Below are positions 27,455 to 36,336 of a DNA stretch of 64,000 bases, in pieces. The stretch is from Bin5 sp965242905 (GTDB lineage: Bacteria; Chloroflexota; Anaerolineae; Caldilineales; Caldilineaceae), in the NCBI GenBank assembly GCA_965242905.1, contig CBDETM010000002.1, forward strand, positions 2,976,001 through 3,040,000, written 5' to 3'. A program made the translations under genes and the position numbers. How positions within the stretch are numbered: the first letter of the stretch is position 1; every line of letters begins with the position of its first letter. Under the pieces are notes generated by a model. That model did no database searches. It was not told the DNA's origin and saw only the letters and a list, made by a program, of their open reading frames with translations.

Positions 27455-29128
27455 TTACCAGCCGACCGCGCAGCCGTCCTTGCGCGGGTCGCTTCCCCCG
27501 GTCAGGACACCGCTTTCCGGATCGCGGACAATTATCTGTCCACCCCCGAAACCACTTCGCCCCGCACCATTCACGGGAACCACCTGATGTCCGCGGCGGG
27601 ACATTTCCGCCAGGATATCGTAATCCCAGCCTTCCTCGATCGACAACAGGCCTCCGTCTTCGTCCGCGCCCAACCCTGCATGCGGGCCGCTCAAAGACCA
27701 GCGCGGCATGTCCAGGGCCTGCTGCGGACTCATGCCCAGGGCCACCATGTTGACCAGCATCTGCAGATGTCCCTGGGGCTGCATGTAACCTCCCATCACA
27801 CCGAAGCTGGCATGCAACGCGCCGCCCCTGGTCGTCATCGCCGGGATGATCGTGTGATACGGGCGCTTGTTCGGAGCGAGGCTATTGGGATGGTCGGGGT
27901 CAAGCACGAAGAGCGCGGCCCGGTTTTGCAGGCTGACCCCGCTCCCGGGCACAACCAAACCGCTGCCCACTCCCTGGTAGAGGCTGTTGATAAAACTGCA
28001 CGCGTTCCCTTCGCCGTCCACAGTCGACAGATAGACGGTATCTGAACCGGCCATGGGATAACCGCTGGAAACCGACGCTGCCGCGCGCTGCGGGTCAATC
28101 TCCGGGCGCCTCTGATCAGCGTATGCCCGGCTGGCGAGCGTGCTAAGAGGGATTTGTACCACATCGACGTCACAGACCCACTGCTGGGCCTCCGCGTAGC
28201 CAATGCGCATACACTCCACCAGCGTGTGCAACCGGTCGACGCTCGACATCTCGGCCAGGTCGAAGCCATCCGCCAGATTGGCGGCGATGATTGCCGCCAG
28301 TCCTTGCCCGTTGGGCGGGCATTCGTACAGGCGAACATCACCGAAATCAGCTGTGATGGGCTCCTGCCAGGTGCTGGTATGGGCCGCCATATCCTGCGAA
28401 GTGATCCAGCCGCCGTAACGCTGAACATGCTCGCTCAGCTTGACAGCGAACGCCCCGCCGTAGATCGCCTTCTTTCCATCCGCGGCGATCGCCCGCAGCG
28501 TCCGGCCCAAAGTGGGGATGCGCATTATCTGCCCGGGCCGCGGCGCGCAGCCGTCGATGAGAAGCTCATGACCGCTGGGCTGCTCCGGTCCGTTGTCCAG
28601 GTCATTGCTGACCCAGTCCGACGAACGCCGCAGTTTCGCTGCCTGGGCCGCCCAGCCCCGCCCTATCCATTCGGTAACGGGGTAGCCCTCTTCGGCCAGA
28701 TGAATGGCCGGTTTGAGTACATCGGCCAGCGTCATGTTGCCGTGTCTTTCCAGCAGATCGCTCCACCCGGCAACGGTCCCCGGTATGCTGACGCTGTGGC
28801 CGGTAAACTGCGGCATACGAGAATAACCGAGACGGCACAGGTCGTCGATCGACGCCCCACTTGCAGAGCGGCCAGACCCGTTCAGCGCGGTCACACTCTC
28901 AGTCCTGGCATCCCAGTAAAGGGCGAAACAGTCGCCGCCAATACCGGTGGATATCGGCTCGACCACGTTCAGGGCAGCGGCAGTGGCGATGGCGGCGTCA
29001 GCCGCGTTGCCTCCCGCCTGCAGGATCGACAATCCGGCCTGGGCAGCTAGTGGTTGACTGGTTGCAACCAGTCCGTTGCGCGCCAGGACATTGCTGCGTC
29101 GCGAGCGAAAAACAAAATCGAAATTCAT
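27455..29128 (-). CDS. Gamma-glutamyltransferase family protein
   Basis: An N-terminal-nucleophile hydrolase that cleaves gamma-glutamyl bonds or related acyl groups. The N-terminal part contains AAALNVVEPISTGIGGDCFA, a GGT signature. The autoprocessing site is probably the Thr in SDTVYLSTVDGEGNACSF, preceding SGLVVPGSGVSLQNR. No signal peptide is visible at the N terminus, so a cytoplasmic role or a non-classical family member is likely. The length of 557 residues is normal for the precursor. A short palindrome lies upstream. Confidence 0.9.
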   Translation of the reverse strand: MNFDFVFRSRRSNVLARNGLVATSQPLAAQAGLSILQAGGNAADAAIATAAALNVVEPISTGIGGDCFALYWDARTESVTALNGSGRSASGASIDDLCRLGYSRMPQFTGHSVSIPGTVAGWSDLLERHGNMTLADVLKPAIHLAEEGYPVTEWIGRGWAAQAAKLRRSSDWVSNDLDNGPEQPSGHELLIDGCAPRPGQIMRIPTLGRTLRAIAADGKKAIYGGAFAVKLSEHVQRYGGWITSQDMAAHTSTWQEPITADFGDVRLYECPPNGQGLAAIIAANLADGFDLAEMSSVDRLHTLVECMRIGYAEAQQWVCDVDVVQIPLSTLASRAYADQRRPEIDPQRAAASVSSGYPMAGSDTVYLSTVDGEGNACSFINSLYQGVGSGLVVPGSGVSLQNRAALFVLDPDHPNSLAPNKRPYHTIIPAMTTRGGALHASFGVMGGYMQPQGHLQMLVNMVALGMSPQQALDMPRWSLSGPHAGLGADEDGGLLSIEEGWDYDILAEMSRRGHQVVPVNGAGRSGFGGGQIIVRDPESGVLTGGSDPRKDGCAVGW

Positions 29129-29171
29129 GGACAGATCTTTCTCACGCCTTCCAATTCGGGTAAATGGAATA

Positions 29172-29188
29172 GACTATTCATGATAGTC
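29172..29188. promoter_or_regulatory. Possible operator palindrome upstream of the GGT gene
   Basis: GACTAT, five bases, then ATAGTC: a perfect 6-bp dyad 44 bp upstream of the minus-strand start at 29128. A related partial motif (GACTAT, four bases, ATAG) occurs at about 29305-29318 in the same intergenic region. No regulator is identifiable. Confidence 0.3.
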
Positions 29189-29415
29189 CATTGGCAGGGA
29201 ATAGGCAAAGCGGTCAAGGATCACCTTCGCGCCGTAGCCATCACGCCCAGGCGCCTCCCTCCTAAGATTTCAGATCTTTTTGGCGGAACTACCCGGCTAC
29301 GGTAGACTATCTGGATAGGGTTTATTCCATTTCCTCCTGGTTGTCAGCTTGCTCCTGGGCCTGGTTCCCGCGGCAAGCAGCTAGGCTGTTTGGCGTCCCG
29401 GTTCAGTAACTGCCA

Positions 29416-30198
29416 ATGGGTTTTCTGGTTGAGGCCATTGCCAACATTGCACCTTATATCTATGCAACGTGTGGTCTGCTGGCCCTTTTTCAACTGTATC
29501 GCACGTGGCAGGTACGCGCTGAGCGGCGACAGGCCGTCTTCTCCCTGGAGCGAGACAAGGCGATAGACGATCTGTATCGCATCTTTCTCTCAGCCTTGCT
29601 GATGCTTGTGGTGATGGGATTCACCTATTTCGCCAGCACAACGCTGCGCGAGGCAATGCTCGCGGTGGAGTCATCCTCAGCTCTTTCATCACCGGACGAC
29701 TCCTCAACATCCCCAAATACGTCACTGTCCGCCCTGATTCCGACGCCGACGTTCACGCCGGAACCACCGACACCGACCCCGTTTCCAACCCGCATCGTTG
29801 TCGCCACACCAGTGCCGGACAACCAGGAGGACGATACACAGCCGGAACAGCCTGACACCGCGCCCAATCCCCTTCCCGTCTCTCCGGCACTGTGTCCCGA
29901 CGGGCGTGCAGTCATACTGTCGCCGGGAAACGGGGCGGTCGTAAGCGGGCAGGTCCCAATTGTGGGTACAGCCCAGCACGATCGATTCTCCTTCTACAAG
30001 CTGGAGTTTGCAGCCAGCGGCGCAAATCAGAACTTCAACTACTTTGACGGCGCCGAAAACCCCGTAATCGGCGGCCTTCTCGGCAATCTGAACAGCACAG
30101 CCATGGCGAACGGCGCTTATGTCATTCGGGTCGTTGTGGTCGATGCCACTGGCAACTATCCGCAACCCTGTAGCGTGACGGTGACGGTGCAGAACTGA
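29416..30198 (+). CDS. Membrane-anchored surface protein with Ig-like C-terminal domain
   Basis: The 260-residue product has two hydrophobic segments (about residues 8-26 and 57-75) separated by a charged stretch. A Ser/Thr/Pro-rich linker with repeated PTPT-like motifs follows, and a C-terminal domain (about 160-260) with an Ig/bacterial-surface-like pattern (ILSPGNGAVVSGQVPIVGTA...YVIRVVVVDATGNY). It is the first of three adjacent, same-strand membrane or surface genes and has the same linker style as the next one. The function is unknown. Confidence 0.75.
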   Translation: MGFLVEAIANIAPYIYATCGLLALFQLYRTWQVRAERRQAVFSLERDKAIDDLYRIFLSALLMLVVMGFTYFASTTLREAMLAVESSSALSSPDDSSTSPNTSLSALIPTPTFTPEPPTPTPFPTRIVVATPVPDNQEDDTQPEQPDTAPNPLPVSPALCPDGRAVILSPGNGAVVSGQVPIVGTAQHDRFSFYKLEFAASGANQNFNYFDGAENPVIGGLLGNLNSTAMANGAYVIRVVVVDATGNYPQPCSVTVTVQN

Positions 30199-30250
30199 TG
30201 AATTCGCATCCTGAGAAATGCGCTGCAGCCTCACATTCTGAGCGCGGCCG

Positions 30251-32836
30251 ATGAATTATCGTTTCCTGCGTTTGGGGAGAGCTCTGGCCGCCGGCCGAAG
30301 TCTGATTTGGGGGAATCCACTCGCGGCCGGCGTAGTTTTCGCCATCGTCGTTTCGCTGCTCGTGCTTCTCTTGCTCTTGCTGCGCGACGTCGATCCTGCC
30401 GTCTTGCCAGCGGCCGACCGTGGTGCAACCGCTGTTTCGGCGCAGCAGTCGGACCCCTCGACTAATACGCCTGCGGCCACTTCCACCCCCGTCGCCGCGA
30501 TGGCCGCCCAGGCCGGTGTCGCAACTGCTTCCCCTACCGCAACGGACGTCTCTGCTTCGATGGCAACAGCTACGGGCAGCCCGGCGCCGGCCCTGACATC
30601 GACCGATGCGGTGACCCCTTCACCGACTTGGACACCAACTGCCACACCAACACCGACAGCGACGGAACTCTATGTGCCAATCAGTGTCTTCCCTTCGGAA
30701 ATCGAAATTGGCGCGCCTGACAATGTGACGGGCCATGTCGTTCTGTTCCCCGCCCGTCTGCGGGCCGGGCCCTCCACGCAGGACGACGTACTGGCGCGCG
30801 TGGGCCAGGATGTCCAGGTCACCATTGGGGGAATCGTGGCCAGCGGTACCTGGGTCCTGTTGAAAGTAACCGATTCACGGACGGATTTGAACGGCGAGGA
30901 AGGTTGGATGGCGGTCGAGCTACTGGAGATCGCCGGCGATCTGACGACCCTTCTGAACTATACCGATGAGGGCATCCGCATCCGGCCGTTCGGCTCCCGC
31001 CCGCCCGGCATTGGGTTAAGAGTGACACCACCCCCAATCGAAACGACCGAGTCGGTGACGGCCGCGCTGCCTCCCACACTGACCGCCACCCCGACAGCAC
31101 CGCCCACAATGACGGCGACGTCAACAGTGACGCCCGCCCCGACCGCAACGGAAACACCGACAAGCGCGCCGACGGCCACATCTACACCGACATTTACGCC
31201 TACACTCACGCCGACTCTGACGCCAACTCTGACACCGACACAGACGCCATCGCCCACGGCGACATCTACCCCAACTGCCACGGCCACGCCGACGCCGACT
31301 GCCACACGGGCTGCTTCGACCCAAGCAGACGACCACATTCCCACGGAACTGTACGCCGTCGACCTGCAACCAGCGCAGGCCCCCCCTCCTCAGGCCGATG
31401 AATTTGCAGCGACCGTACTCGATGAGACCGATCCGGCCGATCCCACCGAACTGCTTTCCGTTCGCACCGACAGCGGTGAACGCCTGCTGCTGGATATCGA
31501 CCCGCTTGCGGAGCAGATTATGATGTGGAGCGGAATCTTTGGGGCCTCCCGCGGCGAATGGCTCGACGCCGGTACCGACTTCCTCTGGCCGGGTACAAGG
31601 GTCTATGTGGCAGGGCGCGAAGAAGATGGTGGGAGCGTGACCGTCTCAAGCATGCGCGTGGTCGCTCCCCCTGAGTTCCAGCGCGTCAGACGCATGGATG
31701 TGCCGACCTTTGGCGCCGCCAAAGAGAGCGGCAAAGCGGTTGCACTGCTGGGAAGGCGCGGCGACCCAGGCGTATTTCTCTTGCACCAGGACGGAGTGGT
31801 GACCGTCGTCCGCGAAACCGGACAGAGCGTGCTGCCGGTCTTCGACGGCGCCGAAGGATTCGTAATCCCTGATGCCAACGCGCCCGCCGACCGAAACGGC
31901 TTCCTCTATGTGCGCGGGGACGGCATCGGACTCTCCTTCCAGGCCTATCCCTTCAACGGCGTACGGGGAATCGTAGCCGACGAACGCGGCGATATCTGGT
32001 GGATCGAAGTACCGCAGGTTGGGCTGGCTCAGTGGCGGCTATGGCACTACGACAGCCAGGATGGCGAGATCGTTCTGCGCGTGCAGGCTCCTACCTCCCT
32101 GTTGGGTGAAAGTGCCAACATCTCAATCCAACCAACGCTTATCGCAGCCCTGGCCGGCCCCACAGAATTACGTTCCTTCGTGATCGATACCGCCAACCTG
32201 GATGCAGGGCGTCAGTATACCGGACTCTACCGCGTCGATCTGAATGCAGAGGGAGCAATCGACGTGAGCAGGCTGGCGCCCGAGGGCATCTATCGCGGGC
32301 CGTTCCAGCTCAGCCCCGGCAACAGCCGCCTCGCCCATCTGGCCTATGATCCGCAGCATCCGAGCTTGACCGTGGGCTTTGTGCGCCCCGCCAATCAGCT
32401 GTGGGTGCGGGAGATGGCGCCCAATGGCGCAGGGACGCGCGGCCGCTTGAGCGCACAGACCCAGACAAGATTCGAGTTCTTCGCCCCGCAAGTGGCTTGG
32501 CGGGACGATGATAGGATCCTCCTTGCCCGTAGCCGTTTCTCACCCCAAGGCGTCTTTTCGCTGGAGATATTCGGTATCACCGAAGTGGATCTGCGCAAAA
32601 CGGGCGCCGCAGCCCGCTCTTCCTATCTTTACCCGCTGGGCGACGTGGTAGGCGACTACGCCGCCTGCGACGATGGCTCGGTTCTGATCAGTGCAAGATC
32701 GGGAAATAGGGTTCCGAGACTGGAGGAGTGGACAGGTAAAGGACGGCCCGAGATGCGCGGTCAGCTGCCGGGATACTATGACCGCATCTTCCTCTGCTGG
32801 CAGCGTTATTCCGGTCCTGTTCGGATTCGCCGGTGA
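30251..32836 (+). CDS. Large extracytoplasmic SH3-like protein with Thr/Pro linkers
   Basis: This 861-residue protein begins with a basic N terminus and a transmembrane segment (about 30-45). It is followed by Thr/Pro/Ala-rich linkers at about 60-140 and 260-360, typical of O-glycosylated or extended spacers in Chloroflexota surface proteins. Between the linkers a domain with GHVVLFPARLRAGPSTQDDVL resembles a bacterial SH3. The C-terminal 450 residues contain repeated blocks of alternating hydrophobic strands, probably a propeller (DERGDIWWIEVPQVGLAQWR). Its stop overlaps the start of the next gene by 4 nt. Function unknown. Confidence 0.75.
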   Translation: MNYRFLRLGRALAAGRSLIWGNPLAAGVVFAIVVSLLVLLLLLLRDVDPAVLPAADRGATAVSAQQSDPSTNTPAATSTPVAAMAAQAGVATASPTATDVSASMATATGSPAPALTSTDAVTPSPTWTPTATPTPTATELYVPISVFPSEIEIGAPDNVTGHVVLFPARLRAGPSTQDDVLARVGQDVQVTIGGIVASGTWVLLKVTDSRTDLNGEEGWMAVELLEIAGDLTTLLNYTDEGIRIRPFGSRPPGIGLRVTPPPIETTESVTAALPPTLTATPTAPPTMTATSTVTPAPTATETPTSAPTATSTPTFTPTLTPTLTPTLTPTQTPSPTATSTPTATATPTPTATRAASTQADDHIPTELYAVDLQPAQAPPPQADEFAATVLDETDPADPTELLSVRTDSGERLLLDIDPLAEQIMMWSGIFGASRGEWLDAGTDFLWPGTRVYVAGREEDGGSVTVSSMRVVAPPEFQRVRRMDVPTFGAAKESGKAVALLGRRGDPGVFLLHQDGVVTVVRETGQSVLPVFDGAEGFVIPDANAPADRNGFLYVRGDGIGLSFQAYPFNGVRGIVADERGDIWWIEVPQVGLAQWRLWHYDSQDGEIVLRVQAPTSLLGESANISIQPTLIAALAGPTELRSFVIDTANLDAGRQYTGLYRVDLNAEGAIDVSRLAPEGIYRGPFQLSPGNSRLAHLAYDPQHPSLTVGFVRPANQLWVREMAPNGAGTRGRLSAQTQTRFEFFAPQVAWRDDDRILLARSRFSPQGVFSLEIFGITEVDLRKTGAAARSSYLYPLGDVVGDYAACDDGSVLISARSGNRVPRLEEWTGKGRPEMRGQLPGYYDRIFLCWQRYSGPVRIRR
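31075..31320 (+). repeat. Low-complexity Thr/Pro codon repeats
   Basis: Short imperfect repeats of an ACGCCGACTCTG-like unit encode the second Thr/Pro linker of the 861-residue protein. Similar runs are near 30600-30660. These are in-frame coding repeats, not a CRISPR or non-coding array. Confidence 0.7.
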
Positions 32837-33639
32837 TGGATGATCAATGGCCGGTAGCGACTGCAATCTGGCCTGAAGGCTTGATACATTTCGCCGGCAT
32901 CACTCATCTGATCCTGGGGATTGCCGGCCTGATTCTGGGCGCCCTGCTGATGATCTGGTGGACCCAGCAAACGGGCCGTTGGTACGCAATCTTTGCCGGC
33001 ACGCTTCTCTTCAGCATGGTGTTGAACGTGGCGGCCTACTATCTGTTCGTCGTCCCCCCTCACAGCGCCGGATGCATTGATCTCTGCCCCGGTCGCATTG
33101 GTTTCCCTCTCCCCTTCGCCACACTCTCCACCGCCGGATCCGTTCAGATCTATATCGGCGACTTTCTCCTGAACCTGTTGCTGTTGTGGTTACTGCTGTT
33201 TGGGGGTGTGGTTCTCTGGCGCATTCTCAGCGAGGCCATCCAGCTGAGAGAGAGGGGGCTTCGTTTTCGGCTGCTGTCGTTTGTGACGTTCGTCCTCCTG
33301 TCCTGGGGCCTTCTCCCCCGCTACCTCAGCCCGCCCGCCGCACAGGTAACAGGCGACCAGTTGCGGCTTTCGGTCAATGCCCGCCGCGCCGCCGAATCAA
33401 CTTACGGCGTAACAGGCCTTTGGGTCCACCGCCTGGCCCTGGAGGATATTCGTTACGTCCCAGTGGAAGCGCCTGATGCCTTCGGCGACATCGACAAGCC
33501 GCAGGCACAGGTCTGCATGCGAGGGTATACCTACTTCTATCTTCCCTGGCGCCGCTATCGGGTCAAGCTCGACCAGACCGGAGTCACCCCTCTGAATTTC
33601 GAGGAGCTATCCTTGACCGGAAGCTGCTGGTTGCCCTGA
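32833..33639 (+). CDS. Polytopic membrane protein of unknown function
   Basis: The 268-residue product has about four hydrophobic segments in the first 165 residues. A soluble C-terminal region contains a Cys (QVCMRGYTYFYLPWRR) and ends in GSCWLP. It overlaps the upstream gene by ATGA at 32833-32836, so the two are coupled. I do not recognise a family. Its placement suggests it is the membrane partner of the two surface proteins upstream. Confidence 0.7.
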   Translation: MMDDQWPVATAIWPEGLIHFAGITHLILGIAGLILGALLMIWWTQQTGRWYAIFAGTLLFSMVLNVAAYYLFVVPPHSAGCIDLCPGRIGFPLPFATLSTAGSVQIYIGDFLLNLLLLWLLLFGGVVLWRILSEAIQLRERGLRFRLLSFVTFVLLSWGLLPRYLSPPAAQVTGDQLRLSVNARRAAESTYGVTGLWVHRLALEDIRYVPVEAPDAFGDIDKPQAQVCMRGYTYFYLPWRRYRVKLDQTGVTPLNFEELSLTGSCWLP

Positions 33640-33647
33640 CAACAAGC

Positions 33648-33681
33648 GGTCGGCGGCCAGCGAATCCGCTGACCACCGACC
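33648..33681 (-). terminator. Hairpin after DUF3179 gene
   Basis: Two 15-nt arms with a 4-nt loop pair fully on the minus strand if two G-U wobbles are allowed; on the plus strand the same positions are C-A mismatches. This implies selection on the minus-strand transcript, downstream of the DUF3179 gene. No U-run follows. Confidence 0.45.
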
Positions 33682-33695
33682 ACCGGCCCCTGAAC

Positions 33696-34988
33696 TTAGC
33701 TTGGGCTGTAGAGCTCCGTTTCCGGGAAGAATGCCGCCCACGCAAACCAGAAGTGATCGAAATGCAGGATCGGGGTCAACTTCTCGCCCGCCAGGGGCCC
33801 TGCGACGGCCTCTCCCAGAATGTCCCAGGTGCTGCCTGTCTCGGCGTCGCTGAATGAGCCATCTTCGCCGGGCGAAAAGGTCAGAAGCTGATCCCCCACC
33901 CGCCGATCGTAGACTGCTACCGTGCCGATGTCGCGACCTTGACTGATCACGGAACTGTCCAGCGCGCTGGCCAGCCCGGCTTTGTGGAAAATCGCAAGCT
34001 CAACACCGCCGAACGAATCATGAACGACGCCGGCCTCCTCCAACACTGCAAAAGGATATGCGATGGCATCGGTATCCGTCGTCAGGCCGAGGACGCGCTC
34101 GGCCGGCGCCAGGCGGGAATCCGGTGTGCCCCGGAAGAGGAAGGGTCGCGATGTGCTGTCGTACCCCACATACGGGTTGTACCCGTAGTTGCGGGGCATG
34201 TTCGGCCGCGCCAGCACCTCACCTTCCGGATAAGCCTCTTTGAAATCCTTCCAGGAGAGTACCTGGCTCGTCAGGAATCTCAGCTGCTCACCGGCATACT
34301 TGCCGACGATCCCTTCGCCCGTGAACTGTTGCCACCAGGTCTCCGTCTGGCGGTCGTACATGATCAGATCACTGTTGCGCAGCCGCCCGGTGGTCCCGAA
34401 ATCGAGGACCTGACCGTCAAAGTTGCGATCAAAAGCGATGCTGGCGTTGCACAGCGGACAGAAAGTGATCGAGACCGGCTGACCGTCGACTTCGTCGTTC
34501 ACAATCTCGTGCCAGATCAGGATGCTCAGAGGATAGGCGCGTGACACGTCGCCGTGGCTGTACAGGATCACCGGATCCACCTCCTCCAGCCACTCATCCC
34601 CGGCAGCTATCGACTCAAATTCCGGACTGTCGACCGCCGGTATGCCGTCCTTGGGCGGACCTCCGGAAAGGATCGAATCCCACTCCACCGTCCTCCGCGA
34701 GAAGTCGGTTGAAAAGCCGCGCGTACGGAACGGCGGCGGAACACCGTCCGTGATCAGTTCGCCGCTCAGCTGTGGCACGCCCGTATTGACGCTGGCCGTC
34801 GCCTGAGCGTTGCTGTCGCTGCTGTCAGTTTCGCCGCTGTCCGCCGTCACCGCCTCACCGCTTTCGCTGTCCGCCGCCGCTGCGGGCTGCACCGGCGCCT
34901 CTTCCGTCCCGATCGGAACGCAGGCCAGCAGAATAAACGTAGCGATCATGAGCAGACCGCCCAGCTGTATCCATCGATTCCTCAACAT
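33696..34988 (-). CDS. DUF3179 domain-containing lipoprotein
   Basis: The start is placed at ATG 34988, which has an AAGGGGGA ribosome-binding site; the open frame runs to 35036. The 430-residue product has a signal peptide with lipobox LLAC (Cys 23) and then a Ser/Asp/Glu-rich spacer. The DUF3179 domain contains the signature FCPLCNASIAFDR at about residues 171-184, with two Cys that may bind metal. Members are widespread secreted proteins of unknown function in bacteria and archaea. It is convergent with the 268-residue membrane protein gene. Confidence 0.9.
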   Translation of the reverse strand: MLRNRWIQLGGLLMIATFILLACVPIGTEEAPVQPAAAADSESGEAVTADSGETDSSDSNAQATASVNTGVPQLSGELITDGVPPPFRTRGFSTDFSRRTVEWDSILSGGPPKDGIPAVDSPEFESIAAGDEWLEEVDPVILYSHGDVSRAYPLSILIWHEIVNDEVDGQPVSITFCPLCNASIAFDRNFDGQVLDFGTTGRLRNSDLIMYDRQTETWWQQFTGEGIVGKYAGEQLRFLTSQVLSWKDFKEAYPEGEVLARPNMPRNYGYNPYVGYDSTSRPFLFRGTPDSRLAPAERVLGLTTDTDAIAYPFAVLEEAGVVHDSFGGVELAIFHKAGLASALDSSVISQGRDIGTVAVYDRRVGDQLLTFSPGEDGSFSDAETGSTWDILGEAVAGPLAGEKLTPILHFDHFWFAWAAFFPETELYSPS

Positions 34989-35252
34989 GGGATTCCCCCT
35001 TGGAGTTGAAAGCACTGGTGGAAAGTGGTCGGACAACGATGAACTGCAATTCCGTCCCGCCGCTGCGCACCAATGTACTGTATTTTCGTCTGTACGTCGT
35101 CAGCAGGCAACTCACCTGCCGCACATACCACAATTATGCTGCAACAGGAGGCCCCGTGCTGTAGTCAGGCTTACGCGAAAGCAGTCCATCATGGCTGTTC
35201 ACGCAATGATCCCCGGTTCTCTTTCGTCATCCAATTGGGATCAAAAGTGGAA

Positions 35253-35731
35253 GGGTGCATCCCAAAATGGGGGCGAACTTTCGTATACCTCTGGAAGAAA
35301 CCAGGCCACGGTCACTTCACTTTCCAATTGCCTGCACATGAATTGGTGTTTCTCACTACTCTCTCCTCTCCCCTCTCTCCTCGCATTTGGGCGGTCGGGC
35401 CTATTCGGCCCTCCCTTGTGCGGGGGCTCCGCCCCCGCAACGCCCCCTCTCCTACAACACGCCTCATCGACCGGGTGTCGATATTGGTGACAGGTGCCTA
35501 TTCGAAGGTGTCCAGCCAGACCACGTCCCGCCAGTCCCATCAGATCCCCGTATGTGCCGGCCATGTGCCGGCCATGTGCCTGCCCTCGCACCCGCCCTAA
35601 CTGACCGACCCCACTGTACGGCCAGGCCTGGCGCCTGCACTGCGTCTCGCCTAAAGACGGTAAACAACGCCAGCCACCGCTGGCTCTGATTCCCCGCCAG
35701 ACTGTTCCCACCCCAAGTCTGGGATGCACCC
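35253..35731 (+). mobile_element. MITE-like element, copy 2
   Basis: This 479-bp element has perfect 12-bp terminal inverted repeats GGGTGCATCCCA. The flanks are AAGTGGAA (35245-35252) and AAGTGAAA (35732-35739), a target duplication with one mismatch. The interior matches copy 1, with an extra 11-12 bp tandem duplication of GGCCATGTGCC. The right end lies 15 bp upstream of the -35 box of the 54-residue protein gene. No coding capacity is convincing. Confidence 0.85.
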
Positions 35732-35746
35732 AAGTGAAATTGGGTA

Positions 35747-35775
35747 TTGACATATCAGAACGGGTGTGCTATATT
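35747..35775 (+). promoter_or_regulatory. Near-consensus sigma-70 promoter
   Basis: TTGACA (35747-35752), a 17-nt spacer, and TATATT (35770-35775). It drives the small membrane protein gene starting at 35829, with a leader of about 47 nt. It is among the strongest promoter matches in the window. Confidence 0.85.
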
Positions 35776-35828
35776 AGATCAGTAGAGTGAAATCCAGCCA
35801 GTCAGGCAGGGGCCAAAGAGGAGCAATC

Positions 35829-35993
35829 ATGGCGAAGGACATCAAGAGGATGACGCGGATCGAGTTGGAATCGGAACTGGTCGCCGAACGCGCCGCCACC
35901 CGCCGGAGTAACACGATAATCCTGATGATGACCGCGTTAGCCGTGCTGGGGTTTATGGTAATGGCCGGTACAGTTGCGCCATTTGCCGGCTGA
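35829..35993 (+). CDS. Small single-span membrane protein
   Basis: A 54-residue protein starting at ATG 35829, behind an AGAGGAGC ribosome-binding site; an upstream in-frame ATG at 35787 is less likely. A charged N-terminal helix (MAKDIKRMTRIELESELVAE) precedes one transmembrane segment at about residues 26-50. The near-consensus promoter suggests high expression. I recognise no family. The gene is flanked by a mobile element on the left and triplicated direct repeats on the right. Confidence 0.7.
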   Translation: MAKDIKRMTRIELESELVAERAATRRSNTIILMMTALAVLGFMVMAGTVAPFAG

Positions 35994-36017
35994 ACCGGCC
36001 TGCCGGAATAGGAGGCT

Positions 36018-36082
36018 TGTAACTGTTTTGCTCGCCGGTTGGCGCAGTGTAACTGTTTTGCTGCTGTTGTAACTGTTTTGCT
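36018..36082 (+). repeat. Three direct repeats, TGTAACTGTTTTGCT
   Basis: Identical 15-mers lie at 36018-36032, 36048-36062 and 36068-36082. Repeated TGT-starting motifs are typical of multi-site ends of DDE transposons (IS21- or Tn7-like), so this could be the remnant of one element end. They could also be a regulatory cluster. No transposase is adjacent. Confidence 0.6.
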
Positions 36083-36336
36083 TGGCACAAACCCCTTGGT
36101 AACAGCATGTTTTGCATTGACTTGGTTAGGCTGGAAGATCCTGTGGTTCAGTTCGACGAGCCGAACTCGACGATAAAACAACGGCCGGCTCTCCAGACGC
36201 AAACAAGCCAGCCACTTCGACTTTCTGACCAACGAAGAGATTGCAGCGATGGAACAGGCAGTGCAATCCGCCTATGGAAACGCAACTGCACCCCGAATCT
36301 GACCTACATCCGATCACCTCTCCTCGAGCAGCTTGT
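36083..36336. other. Non-coding stretch, possible gene remnant
   Basis: A short plus-strand frame ending at about 36301 reads SHFDFLTNEEIAAMEQAVQ, which looks protein-like but has a stop just upstream (36174-36176). It may be the 3' scrap of a decayed gene. I cannot name a family. Confidence 0.3.

Noticed and set aside
31075..31320. CRISPR-like short repeats
   Set aside because: They are in-frame Thr/Pro codons of a surface protein, with no unique spacers and no cas genes.
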